A stretch of DNA of 64,000 nt from Heyndrickxia acidicola (GTDB lineage: Bacteria > Bacillota > Bacilli > Bacillales > Bacillaceae_C), in NCBI RefSeq assembly GCF_001636425.1, contig NZ_KV440953.1, positions 1,190,847 to 1,254,846 of the forward strand. Reading direction: 5' to 3'. The notes below the pieces were generated by a model. The model worked only from the letters and a program-made list of their open reading frames with translations. It ran no database searches and was not told the DNA's origin. Shown one piece after another: positions 47,683-57,349 of this stretch (position 1 is its first letter; every line of letters starts with the position of its first letter). The translations under genes were made by a program, and so were the position numbers.

Positions 47683-49264
47683 GATTAAACACCTCTAATG
47701 CACCTTTAATCCACTCAGCATTTTCATCATCAAATTGAAGTGAAGAAATCATGTCATATAATGTAGATTCTATTTGTGCTTTTTCTTTTCGAATATCTTT
47801 GATTGTTGAGCCAATTGAAGCCATATCAATAGGAGCTTCCTCTTCGAAAGTGTCTATATACCGAGGAATGTTTAAATTGAAGTCTTTTTCTTTAATTTCA
47901 TCAAAGGAAGCGACATGAGCATATTTCTCAACATCTTCTCTCTGCTTATAGATTTCGACAATTTTATCAATATTTTCTTTGGAAAGTTTATTTTGGTTCT
48001 TTCCTTTGATAAAATTATTACTTGCATCAATAAATAAAACATCACGAGTGTTACGATTTTTCTTTAATATGATGACTGTTGTCGGAATAGATGTTCCAAA
48101 GAATAAGTTTGCAGGCATACCAATTACGGTATCAATACTGCCATCTTCTAATAATTTCTTACGAATGACACCTTCGGCAGCTCCACGGAACAGTACCCCA
48201 TGCGGTAAGACGATTGCCATTGTTCCTGAATCTTTCAAATGATAGAACCCATGTAAAAGAAAAGCAAAGTCTGCTTTTGATTTTGGCGCTAACTTCCCGT
48301 AACGATTGAAACGAGAATCATCTAAGAATGTATCATCTGAAGACCAGTTTGCAGAGTATGGTGGATTCATAAGGACAGAATCAAAGGTATAAGGCTCATC
48401 TGTCGGCCAATCTTTATTCAATGTATCCCCATTGCGTAAACGCATATCTTCTTTATCAACACCGTGCAAGATCAAGTTCATCTTCGCTAGATTATAGGTA
48501 GTTGTATTTAGTTCTTGTCCATGATATTTTACACTGTCAGGATGGTTAATATAGTTTCTAATATTCAACATCAAAGATCCTGATCCCATGGTTGGATCAT
48601 ATACGCTAAACAATTTTTTATCTTCTTGACCTATTGCAACGATACGAGCCATCAAGTCAGATACCTCATGAGGTGTATAGAATTCCCCAGCTTTCTTGCC
48701 TGCTTCTGAAGCAAATTGACTAATTAAGAACTCATAGGCATCCCCAATGACATCACCATCATGTCCTATTACATCAATATCATTTAGTTTCTTTAATACT
48801 TCTGTAATGGTAATGTTTCGTTGTTGATCATCTGATCCCAGTTTTTTTGATTTCAAATCCACATCATCAAACAATCCATTAAATTGATTATATTTCGTAG
48901 ACAAATCAATAAAGGCTTTATTCAAATCATTCAACTGAAACGTGTTTTGTTTCGCTTGATTGGTTATTACATTAAATAAGTAATCTGGTTCAATGTCATA
49001 TCCTAATGTATCCTTTAACGTTTCTATCAAGTCATTTTTTATGTCTTCATCTGATAATAAATCCCTATACAATTGAGTTTGTTGTTCTTGTGTGTTGTAT
49101 TCTTCTAACGATTCATCTGCTATTTCAACTACTTTTTCTAATAACTTATCAGATAAGTACTTGTAAAAGATCAATCCTAATAAGTAGTTTTTGTATTCTG
49201 ATGCATCCATTTTGCTTCGCAAGTTGTCTGCAGCACTAAATAATTTTGAGTTTAATTCAGCCAT
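47672..49264 (-). CDS. hsdM: Type I restriction enzyme, M (adenine-N6 methyltransferase) subunit
   Basis: A 530-residue HsdM with the N-terminal helical HsdM_N domain, the SAM-binding motif DPTMGSGSLML near residue 223 and the catalytic NPPY (300-303). It methylates adenine in the target chosen by HsdS and forms the M2S core on which HsdR assembles. First intact gene of the operon; a truncated hsdS piece lies 19 bases upstream. Confidence 0.96.
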   Translation of the reverse strand: MAELNSKLFSAADNLRSKMDASEYKNYLLGLIFYKYLSDKLLEKVVEIADESLEEYNTQEQQTQLYRDLLSDEDIKNDLIETLKDTLGYDIEPDYLFNVITNQAKQNTFQLNDLNKAFIDLSTKYNQFNGLFDDVDLKSKKLGSDDQQRNITITEVLKKLNDIDVIGHDGDVIGDAYEFLISQFASEAGKKAGEFYTPHEVSDLMARIVAIGQEDKKLFSVYDPTMGSGSLMLNIRNYINHPDSVKYHGQELNTTTYNLAKMNLILHGVDKEDMRLRNGDTLNKDWPTDEPYTFDSVLMNPPYSANWSSDDTFLDDSRFNRYGKLAPKSKADFAFLLHGFYHLKDSGTMAIVLPHGVLFRGAAEGVIRKKLLEDGSIDTVIGMPANLFFGTSIPTTVIILKKNRNTRDVLFIDASNNFIKGKNQNKLSKENIDKIVEIYKQREDVEKYAHVASFDEIKEKDFNLNIPRYIDTFEEEAPIDMASIGSTIKDIRKEKAQIESTLYDMISSLQFDDENAEWIKGALEVFNREK

Positions 49265-49283
49265 GTTGCGTTCCTCACTTTTT

Positions 49284-49558
49284 CTATTGTTGGTCTAATT
49301 GTTTCAATACTTCTAAATAAAGCTGCTCTTCAAGTTCTGCTTGTTTCTTTGCCAAAGCCTTGCTCTTTCTCATAAAGAAATAAGCATTTCCAATCGTCCG
49401 TTGTTTCTCAATACCGGGTAACTTTATTTCCAACTCTTTTAAAATCGCTGGGGTCAATTTTGGTACTGTACTTCCTTGCATGGAAATTGCCATTTGCTTT
49501 TTCATTTTAGATGATTCATTTAACGCATAACATAAAAAGTGTATATCTAGATATTCAC
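49284..49558 (-). pseudogene. Truncated HsdS C-terminal fragment upstream of hsdM
   Basis: The frame reads EYLDIHFLCYALNESSKMKK, then MAISMQGSTVPKLTPAILKE and LEIKLPGIEKQRTIGNAYFF, ending in a coiled-coil tail rich in KKQAELEEQL. This is the end of a type I S-subunit target domain and its conserved helix. A TAA stops the frame upstream at about 49561 and no start of a full protein is found, although an ATG at 49505 could still give a 73-residue peptide. Related loci carry a short S-like gene in this place, so it may be a degraded accessory S gene. Confidence 0.65.
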
Positions 49559-50207
49559 TTTATTAATGAGTTTCGCAAAGTTTTGGTTTATAATATTCCC
49601 TTAGTTTAAATCACTCATTATTCCAGCTTTAGAACAAACAAACCTGAAAACAACATCTCCAGCACTTCACAAATAGCAGGCTTTATGATTTGGATTATCA
49701 CTATAAGAAATAAATTATGAGTCTAGAAATGAGCCATCTAAATCATTCTTTAAATTGTCGTATGAATAAGCAACTAAAGTCAGATCGTTTTTCTCTTTTC
49801 CTTTAGAAGGTTCATTCCTATTTTAACCATTTCAACATCTTCTTGTTTCATACCATTCTCTTCTACAAAGTATTTTAAAAAAATTACTATATTCCACTGA
49901 AAATCATATCACTCTGAAAAAACTCTGGAAACAATTTATATGCAGTTTTTAAGAATTACACACAAATTATAAGATTAATATTCAGTCTCCTCAATTCTAA
50001 TAAGTTGAGAGATGATTAACTTATGTAAAGGGGAGTTTTGTTTCCAAAACTGTTCTTCCTGTTCACATATTATTTAGGAGTTTCAGTTTGGGTCCTGTTT
50101 AATAAAGTTTTGTATTTGACAAGGTTATAGTGTGTAGATTCTGTTAAGTTTTTACAGAAGAAAAACCAATTTTTGAACGGAATGGACTCCTAATTCATTA
50201 TAAATTT
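49559..50207. other. 649-base stretch with a small decayed gene
   Basis: On the minus strand, near 49717-49885, EENGMKQEDVEMVKIGMNLL followed after a frame change by DLTLVAYSYDNLKNDLDGSF looks like a small decayed protein gene ending in a stop at 49717. Otherwise nothing is recognised; the hsd promoter should lie near 49570-49700. Confidence 0.35.
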
Positions 50208-50610
50208 TTACTGGCTGACATAACACTTTTGGAACTTGTCTAGTTGAAAAATCAATATTATTAATCCTAAGTGCCTCTGTTCTAGCAGACGATACGATCT
50301 TTCATCCTTAATTGTAACTCTAGCATTTACTAAATATAAACCTTTGTTTAAGTCATGATAAACCTCGTTTTCATAATACCTTACTTTATCACAGATACTC
50401 CATGTAACCATCCAATGTCCTTGATCTATCCATCGTAGTAATTCAAAAAATATTTAGGCGTGGTATTTTCCAAAGTACTATTCCCTTTAGTCATAAAATC
50501 AATATGATCAGTAAGTCGTTTGTTAATAGCTCCACTACCTACATAAACCGGAAATTCTTCTCCCACTACCCTGTACCGAGTTAATCAACTTCTTTATATT
50601 TTACTTTCAT
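50208..50610 (-). pseudogene. Frameshifted GIY-YIG-like protein
   Basis: Starting at ATG 50610 the gene reads KVKYKEVD, then in the next frame LTRYRVVGEEFPVYVGSGAI and NKRLTDHIDFMTKGN up to PKYFLNYYDG, and after a second frame change DQGHWMVTWSICDKVRYYEN ending at 50208. VYVGSG followed by KRLTDH resembles the GIY-YIG nuclease fold (Y-x-G-x-G then a helix with R). It begins four bases after the DUF2971 stop on the same strand, so it was the second gene of that operon. At least two frameshifts make it inactive. Confidence 0.55.
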
Positions 50611-50614
50611 AATT

Positions 50615-51553
50615 TTAACGATAGGGGATTGCTGACCTCACAACCTCTGTATCATTGTAGCCGTTAGTTTTTAAATAGTATCTAATGCTTTCTTCGGTAA
50701 ATTCACTTGTATCCGAAGGACCGATGACAACCCTTTTTATAGGCAATTTTGTTGAATCATCAAATGGAAGTGTAATATAGGGTACAATTATATTATTTCT
50801 AACTCTGAACTTTAAAGGATACTTTATATCCTTTATATCAATTTCATTAAAATTGGTCGCCACAATTCTCCATTCTTCTTCTTCAGAAAAAGAGGAGTTT
50901 TTCAGTACAGGAATAAAATACTTTAACGATTCTGATAATTGCTTTATTTGAGAATCTGAATCTATATTATTCAAAAAAGGAATACTATCTTTAATCAATT
51001 CTTTAAGTCGAAAAATTTGATTTTCCTGGTCATATATTACTGGTCGTGGTGTCAAAATACTATTAATAGGATTTGATGTATCAAACACTTGATTGTGCCC
51101 GAAATCAAATCCAATTGAAATCCCGTACTGACCTCTACTATATCCGCGCCATTGACTTAATAAGTCACTGTTCTGGCAGAAAGAAACAACAAAAACCTCA
51201 TCATCATCATTAGTTAAATATTCTTTAAGAGTATTTAGATTATCCCTCCCAGCTAATGTAACTCCAACAGTTGAGTCCTTAATGAATTCTTCAATAATCT
51301 TTTCACATAACTTTATACCATGACGATATTCCATCGAATCATTCATGTAAGCAATATGAGTTGCCCAAAAGCCAGGATTTTGTGAGCTTACAATTCCTAA
51401 AAAACCTTCTAGATTGGTATAGTGATACAAATAATTATTTTTTAACCAATTATTATTGGAGAGGGATTCCAACACATTGGAAGATAAAGTGATAAGTCTA
51501 GGTGTTTCTATAATTTTTTTTATTATGTCGAATACTATGTCTGTCAATATCAT
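50615..51553 (-). CDS. DUF2971 protein
   Basis: The 312-residue protein shows the DUF2971 pattern: LYHYTNLEGFLGIVSSQNPG, FWATHIAYMNDSMEYRHG near residue 70, FVVSFCQNSDLLSQWRGYS near 135, YGISIGFDFG and, late, SFSEEEEWRIVATNF. The Y-x-N-D, S-Q-W and E-E-E-W blocks are similar in order to ADP-ribosyltransferase-like folds, but the activity of the family is not established. DUF2971 genes are frequent in defence islands. It was followed by a GIY-YIG-like gene that is now broken. Confidence 0.85.
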   Translation of the reverse strand: MILTDIVFDIIKKIIETPRLITLSSNVLESLSNNNWLKNNYLYHYTNLEGFLGIVSSQNPGFWATHIAYMNDSMEYRHGIKLCEKIIEEFIKDSTVGVTLAGRDNLNTLKEYLTNDDDEVFVVSFCQNSDLLSQWRGYSRGQYGISIGFDFGHNQVFDTSNPINSILTPRPVIYDQENQIFRLKELIKDSIPFLNNIDSDSQIKQLSESLKYFIPVLKNSSFSEEEEWRIVATNFNEIDIKDIKYPLKFRVRNNIIVPYITLPFDDSTKLPIKRVVIGPSDTSEFTEESIRYYLKTNGYNDTEVVRSAIPYR

Positions 51554-52089
51554 TTTGTATAAACTCCCATCTTAGTTACCATAACGTAAAAATCTTTCCA
51601 GCATTTCAGCACGATAAGCAGTTTTTATGAAACTCTATTGAATATCTCTTGGGATAAAACATTCGAATGTGCTATTCTAGCTTACTTATGCAATTTGTTG
51701 AACTTGTTTTGTTTAATATCCTTTGCAAGCAGTAACCTTCCAGTACTCAAACAACTCGGTTATTTTTTCTTCCTTTTCGAATATTTTAGCACACTATTTC
51801 CTTTTACCTAAAAAAAATCCCCTCATAAACTGCCCCGTTTAAGAAGATAAATAAAATATGAATTTTATCATGTATAAAGTCCACATTGCATTAGGCTACC
51901 TAATGTCTAAATTTTTTAATTTAGTGTTCTTTTTTCAATTTTTCTCTACTGTAGGAAAAAGCCACAGATAAAAATTGCATAATGATAATACGCCAAAAAA
52001 TGACGATTGGTACCGCATTATTTCTATTCCATCTCCCCATAACCCACCTACTAAATTGAATATTAATATCCAACGAACCAACGGTCATA
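51554..52089. other. 536-base stretch without a clear gene
   Basis: AT-rich and without a convincing frame. The open frame at 51921-52178 (minus) has a different reading from the decayed HTH gene it overlaps and no ribosome site, so I do not call it. Confidence 0.3.
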
Positions 52090-52792
52090 TTATTCATTAA
52101 GATAATTGTAAAACCATTGTCTGCTTTCATTCGCATATGTATTTTCACCATGTCTGAATGTGATATGCCTAATAACATTTCTAAGTGCCTGCCGTAAATA
52201 TGCGCGAAAGTTCTTTACATGCTTCCTATTCTGGATTTCTTTCACTATCCTAAGGAACACCTTTTTATTTATGCCTCGTTTGCTAAAAGAAAGATATTCT
52301 TCATGAATGATTTTTTCTTGCTTGTTCAACCTCTTGTTTAACAATATTTTGTATTAAATCTTTATTAGTATTTTTACTCAAAACATGACTTTTAGTAGTT
52401 AGATTAGAAGTTTCTTTAGCTACTTCAAAGCGTTTGTTGTCAATGTTGATTTCTTCCGGTTGATAACCGTTTGACAAGTCGTTTGACACTTCTTGTGGAA
52501 TGAATGTAAATACAAGTGCTGCAAACCTTTCTTCGAGGTTACTGTTCTGCTCAATCTTAATTAAATCTGCACATTTATCTTTAATTTCCTTCAGATTTCT
52601 GCTAATGGTTGAAGGTGTTACTTTACATTTTGTGGCTAAGGTAGAATTTTTCTGACTCACCATTAACGAGCTTTTTGCGTATGCTTAACGAGAAATCTCT
52701 TGAATGATTATGTATAAGGTAGACCCAGTACGCACGTTTAAACGCTCGAGTATGCTTTTCTGCAATTGATTTATTTCTGATTTGATATTCAT
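52090..52792 (-). pseudogene. Decayed helix-turn-helix protein of a mobile element
   Basis: Pieces in successive frames form one gene. After ATG 52792 (behind AGAAGGAG) and a frame change comes KHTRAFKRAYWVYLIHNHSR with DFSLSIRKKLVNGESEKFYL; then STLATKCKVTPSTISRNLKE with IKDKCADLIKIEQ, an HTH (52301-52663); then LSFSKRGINKKVFLRIVKEI with NFRAYLRQALRNVIRH (52090-52344). Three or more frameshifts kill it. Similar HTH proteins accompany integrases of plasmids and integrative elements in Bacillaceae, where they act in replication or control; that role is inferred. Confidence 0.55.
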
Positions 52793-52871
52793 AATAAAAT
52801 CAATCTCCTTCTACTAATTGAAGGCGCTGGATGCTATGATAGACAGTACAAGGCCTTAATGGTTTTGTAGG

Positions 52872-52910
52872 GCTACGTCACTTTCAAACTTTGGTCAGGG
52901 AGAAAGTGGC
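52872..52910 (+). terminator. Inverted repeat with T tract
   Basis: CGTCACTTTC pairs with GAGAAAGTGGCG and is followed by TTTGTTTTT on the plus strand. It lies between the two decayed mobile-element genes, both minus strand, so its function is unclear. Confidence 0.4.
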
Positions 52911-52974
52911 GTTTGTTTTTATAGCATAACAGAACAAACGTTCTCTAAACTGTTATTTTAAAAAATCTTATTTA

Positions 52975-53881
52975 ATGGAGAATATTTCTAATGACTGTCG
53001 ACAATATCTGTAGCAAATAAATTAACATACCTTTTTGTGATTTCCATTGATGTATGCCCTAAATTTGATTGTAGATGAAATGCTGAGCTACCTTTTGTAA
53101 AAACAAGCGTGCATGAGTATGTCTAAGTGTATGACAGCTCACACGAACTCCTTTCAATTCCTGGAATCTCTGCATAATGTGCTAATCGGCTTTGTATGCT
53201 TCTACGTTGCAGGGCTTGTCCATCTTGATTTATAAATAATTTGTCTGTATCGGCTCTTCCTCGTATTTTTAAATATATCTCCAATTGTTCTTTCATCTTT
53301 TGGCTAATTAGAACCATTCTTTCAAAATATGTTTTTTGTTTGCCGAATCAAAATGGAATGTTCCTTTATGTCAGATACTTCAATGCCAACGAATTCATTC
53401 AGCCTTATGCCAGTTCTACGAACAGCATTATTATAGTAAAGTCCCTCAAGCCAACAAAAGTTTTTTTATCACATAGTTGAAATAAATGTTGCAGCTGCTC
53501 CTCTGATTATGAATTAATTGCTTGTCTACGTTTTTTCAACAGCTTTATGTTCGCTATGGGTTTTTTTGATGTGCTTGTTATTGTATAAAAAGTTTAAAAA
53601 ACTCCGTATGGCACGCAATCTGTTGTTAATGGTGGTTACTTTCTATCCCTGTTCTGCATGTCCAATATTATGTTTTTAATGTCTTTCTCTGTTTTATCTA
53701 ATATAGTGGTTTGTAATGCTTGAAATTGCTCTCGATAATATATAATCGTATGAGGGCGTTAATTGCGGAGCTTACAATCTTCAATGAACAAATTGAAAGC
53801 TTCTTCATCGGTGGTTACATATGAGGTTTTTGTGGCTATCCGTAATTCTTCTTCGGTTAATAAATTTCTTCTCTTGCTCAT
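52975..53881 (-). pseudogene. int: Decayed tyrosine recombinase (phage/ICE-type integrase)
   Basis: From ATG 53881 the minus strand reads SKRRNLLTEEELRIATKTSY, VTTDEAFNLFIEDCKLRN, then stops; later RMVLISQKMKEQLEIYLKIR with TDKLFINQDGQALQRRSIQS (53123-53317), and finally, after a frame change, VSCHTLRHTHARLF, which is the box II HxLRHTHA, followed by SAFHLQSNLGHTSMEITKRY with the nucleophilic tyrosine. Several stops and frameshifts inactivate it. It lies 115 bases from a degenerate tRNA-Leu 3' end, the usual position of an integrase next to its attachment site. Confidence 0.85.
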
Positions 53882-53940
53882 TTCACACTACCTCCGCACA
53901 TTACTAGATGAAATTCTGTAGTTTGTGAAGATAAATAAAA

Positions 53941-53967
53941 AAGCTCCACGCATTTAGCGTGAAGCTT
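53941..53967. terminator. Hairpin between integrase and tRNA fragment
   Basis: AAGCTCCACGC pairs with GCGTGAAGCTT around ATTTA; on the minus strand it is followed by T-rich sequence, as expected for a terminator behind a tRNA gene. Confidence 0.55.
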
Positions 53968-53995
53968 GATTTGACAGCTTTGGCATACTGACATT

Positions 53996-54050
53996 GATAC
54001 CGGTGGTCGTCGAACCGACACTATCGAAGAAACACGATTTTGAGTTGTGC
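53996..54050 (-). repeat. Degenerate 3' part of tRNA-Leu(CAA): likely attachment-site scar
   Basis: The minus strand reads CACAA-CTCAAAA-TCGTG, an anticodon arm with loop CTCAAAA (anticodon CAA, leucine) and one mismatch in the stem, then a long class II variable region, then GTGTCGGTTCGA (T arm) and CGACCACCGGTATCA in place of an acceptor 3' strand. Three bases of the T arm appear deleted, and the 5' half of the tRNA is absent, so it is not a working tRNA. Its place beside an integrase suggests an att copy. Confidence 0.65.
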
Positions 54051-54266
54051 TTTAAGATCAAAACCAGTAAATCCAGGGTACTATGATATTTTACATATAT
54101 TTCTTAAAATAGTGTTATAAGACCTATCATATTATGTGCATTTAATAGTTTAATGAGATTTTTAAATTACAGTACTTCACAAATAAATAAAAGGGAAATT
54201 TCAGGAACAAAAAGGAAAATAATTCTTTCATGACGAAATACTGATAATATTAAAGGAGGGGTAAAA

Positions 54267-54539
54267 GTGAAATGTTTAAGATGTGGGGTTGCATTTGATC
54301 CTTCGGACATATTAGTTAATGAAGAAAGTGATGAGATTTTATGTGACCGGTGTGCTATACAAGGAGAAGCTTTTATGATAAGTCATGAGGGTAAGGACTT
54401 CTTTATACAAGCTTCTGATTTTATTGAAGCGATTCAAAAATGGAAATTATATGTTGAAAGAAAACAATTGATTATGACAAATCGGTTTTCACCAGATTCT
54501 TTTGAGCTTAAAAGGATTACAGAAGTAATATTAAATTGA
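54267..54539 (+). CDS. Small protein with two CxxC knuckles
   Basis: A 90-residue protein starting behind GGAGGGG. Residues 3-6 (CLRC) and 26-29 (CDRC) form a probable four-cysteine zinc knuckle in the first third; the rest is acidic and helical (FIEAIQKWKLYVERKQ). No family recognised. It is just outside the integrase scar, and an inverted T-rich end follows. A regulatory or DNA-associated role is possible but not shown. Confidence 0.65.
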   Translation: MKCLRCGVAFDPSDILVNEESDEILCDRCAIQGEAFMISHEGKDFFIQASDFIEAIQKWKLYVERKQLIMTNRFSPDSFELKRITEVILN

Positions 54540-54783
54540 TATAGATTTTAATAATTATAAGGGAATAGGATTTAGACTGAATATAGATTGCCTAAATCCT
54601 ATTTTTATAGCAGAGAATAAATTATTAACTGCCTCTAAAATGTCTGTCTATTCCATCAGAACCCAAATAACTTCGCAATCCTCTGGACCGTCATATAGAC
54701 TATGTGCTCCTGACCGTCAGGGATAAAGTTCTCCTCGCTGCTTGAAGCATGATAGGATTTTTCCTGTTAGTCTTAGTTAAAAC

Positions 54784-54978
54784 TTAACCTCTTACTACGA
54801 TGGAATACTCGTACTCCTGATGGTTAGATACGCCTGATAGGGGAACTTTTTTACCAGGAGGATTAACCACGATCCCCATTTTAAGATTTCCAGAAAGCAT
54901 TTCTTGAGTAAAAATATTTTTTTACGGAACGGCTGCATTTTCATCTGCTTGCAACACTTCAATTCGAATCACTTCCAT
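54784..54978 (-). pseudogene. Cupin-domain protein remnant
   Basis: From ATG 54978 the frame reads EVIRIEVLQADENAAVP, an internal TAA, then NIFTQEMLSGNLKMGIVVNP and SNHQEYEYSIVVRG before a final stop. The last block fits a cupin H-x-E-Y-E-Y-x-I-V metal-site strand pair with the first H changed context. The internal stop and missing C-terminus make it a fragment. 54540-54783 holds nothing recognisable. Confidence 0.5.
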
Positions 54979-54989
54979 ATTATTTACCC

Positions 54990-55212
54990 TTCTGCTCTAG
55001 AGCTTGTAAATCCTTTTAAGGCAAAAGTGTCGGCATTAACAAGTACACCAAATTCGTCATTTGCACTCTATACAGAAATGCAGCCGTTATTCACATCTTG
55101 TGCTATCTTTCTGCAGAACGTTTCAATGAATCCCCCAAGGCTACTCTATTCTGCAGTCACAAGTCTTACTACATCTCCTGAGTTTAATGGGTAGCGCAGA
55201 CCGTCTTCTTCA
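54990..55212 (-). pseudogene. Hydantoinase B/oxoprolinase (HyuB) C-terminal remnant
   Basis: The minus strand reads EEDGLRYPLNSGDVVRLVTA, a stop, then IAQDVNNGCISV, a stop, and SANDEFGVLVNADTFAL. This matches the end of HyuB proteins (PGDVVRVVTxGGGGYGDP, ...VxxDVxNGxVS, A..xYGVV). Only the C-terminus is left, with the glycine loop destroyed. Confidence 0.55.
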
Positions 55213-55214
55213 TT

Positions 55215-56813
55215 TTAGGTGTTAAGGGGTCTCAACAAGCCCTCCATATATTCTTTACCACTGTACAATTGTCCATTGATGGCTCTAAACATCAAATGGG
55301 ATTCATTAAGCTCTGTTGGAGAGGATAAGCCTGCAGCCCCCGCTAGGTTGAAAAGGCCTTCCCTTGTCGAGATCACGTAATTACAGACACGATACATTTT
55401 TTCTTCTACTACTAAAGCTTTTTCGCGATTCGGATCTGTTGTTGCGACGCCAACCGGGCATGTATTGGAATGGCAGGTTTGTGCCATAATACACCCCACT
55501 GAGATCATAAAGGCTCGGGCTGTATTGATTAAGTCAGCACCTAAGCATAGGGCGTAGACCATCTTATCTGGCGTAATTAATTTACCTGAAGCAATGAGCT
55601 TCACACGATCTCGTATCTGATATTTCTTCAACAGCTCATGGACAATAGGCAGGGCCGTATAAAGGGGTAATCCAGGGCCATCTGCCAGCTCTTGATACGT
55701 TGCCCCTGTTCCCCCCTCACCACCATCGACTGTAATGAAGTCAGGGATCTTTCCAGCTTCAGCCATCACCTTAACCATTGCTTCTACTTCCTCACGATTT
55801 CCCACGACCATTTTGATTCCAACTGGCTTGCCGCCCACCTCCCGCATTTGTTCGACGAAATCGAATAAACCTTTCGCATCATGAAATTGGCGGAATCGGT
55901 TCGGACTATCAATGGTCGTCCATGGCTTCACATTGCGAATTTCTGCAATCTCTGGAGTTACTTTTTCGGCCTCGACATGGCCGCCACGAATTTTAGCTCC
56001 TTGGGCAAGCTTTAATTCAAAAGCTTTTATCTGCTTCATTTCACTTTTCTGTTTGAATTGCTCCCACGAAAAATCTCCCTCTGCTGTACGATAACCAAAT
56101 AAACCCGGGCCGATTTGTGCAATGATATCAACATTTCCAGCTTGATGATGCTTAGAAAGCCCCCCTTCACCGGTATTCATCCATGTACCTCCGGCCAGCC
56201 CCAGCCCTTTGGATAACGCCGTAATGGCATTTTTCCCTAAAGCGCCGTAGCTCATGGCCGATTGCCCCACTAATCCTTTTACATAAAAAGGACTCCTGCA
56301 CGTCTCTTTTCCGATTACGATTTGATCCTGATCGGATAAATAGAAAGGGTCAACCACAGCCTGTTCAGAATGCTCCTTCCGGCTCAATAGTTTTTCGTTA
56401 TCAATTTTATATAGCTGCGTTTCAATTTTTGAGCTTTGATCTATTCTCAATTCCTCTCTTTGTTTCGGAAACATCGCATTTTTAATATAAAATCCGGTAT
56501 CTTCAAAATTACGTTCAGAGCCAAAAGCAGTGATTCTTTGTTTATATTTACCAGACTTCACAACCCCCTCATACTGATTTCTTGAAAAGGGCTTTCCTTC
56601 TTCATTGTTAAGAAATAAATATTGCCTTAACTCCGGCCCGATTTTCTCTACAATGTATCGAATTCGGCCCAGTACAGGGTAATTTCTTAATACTGCATGC
56701 TCTTTTTGACGGGCATCATGAAAAGAAATCCACATATAAAATCCAAGTGGAACAAGAAATAACGCGAGCATTAAGAAAAAGATCGCGATAATTAACATTT
56801 GCATCCAACTCAT
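55215..56813 (-). CDS. FMN-binding glutamate synthase family protein (GltB-domain, YerD-like)
   Basis: The 532-residue protein starts with one membrane segment (about residues 5-30: IIAIFFLMLALFLVPLGFYM), then carries the glutamate synthase FMN/Fe-S domain: YGALGKNAITALSKG, GGVE-like TVDGGEGGTGATYQE near residue 360 for FMN, and CHSNTCPVGVAT near 460 for the 3Fe-4S cluster. It lacks the amidotransferase and the GltD partner, as does B. subtilis YerD. The reaction is unknown; a membrane-anchored flavin oxidoreductase is likely. Confidence 0.9.
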   Translation of the reverse strand: MSWMQMLIIAIFFLMLALFLVPLGFYMWISFHDARQKEHAVLRNYPVLGRIRYIVEKIGPELRQYLFLNNEEGKPFSRNQYEGVVKSGKYKQRITAFGSERNFEDTGFYIKNAMFPKQREELRIDQSSKIETQLYKIDNEKLLSRKEHSEQAVVDPFYLSDQDQIVIGKETCRSPFYVKGLVGQSAMSYGALGKNAITALSKGLGLAGGTWMNTGEGGLSKHHQAGNVDIIAQIGPGLFGYRTAEGDFSWEQFKQKSEMKQIKAFELKLAQGAKIRGGHVEAEKVTPEIAEIRNVKPWTTIDSPNRFRQFHDAKGLFDFVEQMREVGGKPVGIKMVVGNREEVEAMVKVMAEAGKIPDFITVDGGEGGTGATYQELADGPGLPLYTALPIVHELLKKYQIRDRVKLIASGKLITPDKMVYALCLGADLINTARAFMISVGCIMAQTCHSNTCPVGVATTDPNREKALVVEEKMYRVCNYVISTREGLFNLAGAAGLSSPTELNESHLMFRAINGQLYSGKEYMEGLLRPLNT

Positions 56814-57036
56814 GTCGTCACCTTCTAAAATAATTAGTCTGGTTTCGGTATGGCCTAAGCCATGAAGAAATTTACTATTCTTAACTGAAGATTATATGTT
56901 TGGAGTACTCCGCTTTTAGATCGTTCTTACCTCTATCCATTATTCAAAATATTATGGGCTGACACACTTTATGCCACATGATGGTCAGTCCAGTTTAATA
57001 GACAAGTCTTCTTTTTTATGAGGAATCGTTTGTGAA

Positions 57037-57062
57037 CAAAAAAAAGGCTGCAACAGCAGCCT
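57037..57062 (-). terminator. Strong terminator after the luciferase-like gene
   Basis: On the minus strand AGGCTGC-TGTT-GCAGCCT is followed by eight T. It lies 288 bases past the stop of the LLM oxidoreductase gene; the intervening 57063-57349 and the upstream 56814-57036 hold no gene. Confidence 0.8.
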
Positions 57063-57349
57063 AATCGTTTAATAGAAATATTTTAGAATGAAACGAACAC
57101 CTATAAGGACTTTTTCATGCCTGGTTCGTCCAGTCTGTTGTTGAGGTAATTTCATTTTACGGTACACGGGATGAGTGTGTGCAAATAAAGCATGCTGATT
57201 CTCCTTTTTCGTATAACTTTAAGTATTTTTTTAAGCTATAACGAAATTAATATCCCATGGCGATATGTCTTACTATTTATCTAATAAAATGCGTTCATTA
57301 AATTTTTTGCACCCTTTATGCAAACTATAAGATTCTTTAGCAGAATTTT

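Noticed and set aside
51921-52178. 85-codon frame on the minus strand
   Set aside because: Overlaps the better-supported end of the decayed HTH gene in another frame and lacks a start signal.
53996-54050. Functional tRNA-Leu gene
   Set aside because: The 5' half is missing, the T arm has a deletion and the anticodon stem a mismatch, so only a remnant is called.
54904-55194. 96-codon frame on the plus strand
   Set aside because: It is the complement of the cupin and HyuB remnants, which read convincingly on the minus strand.
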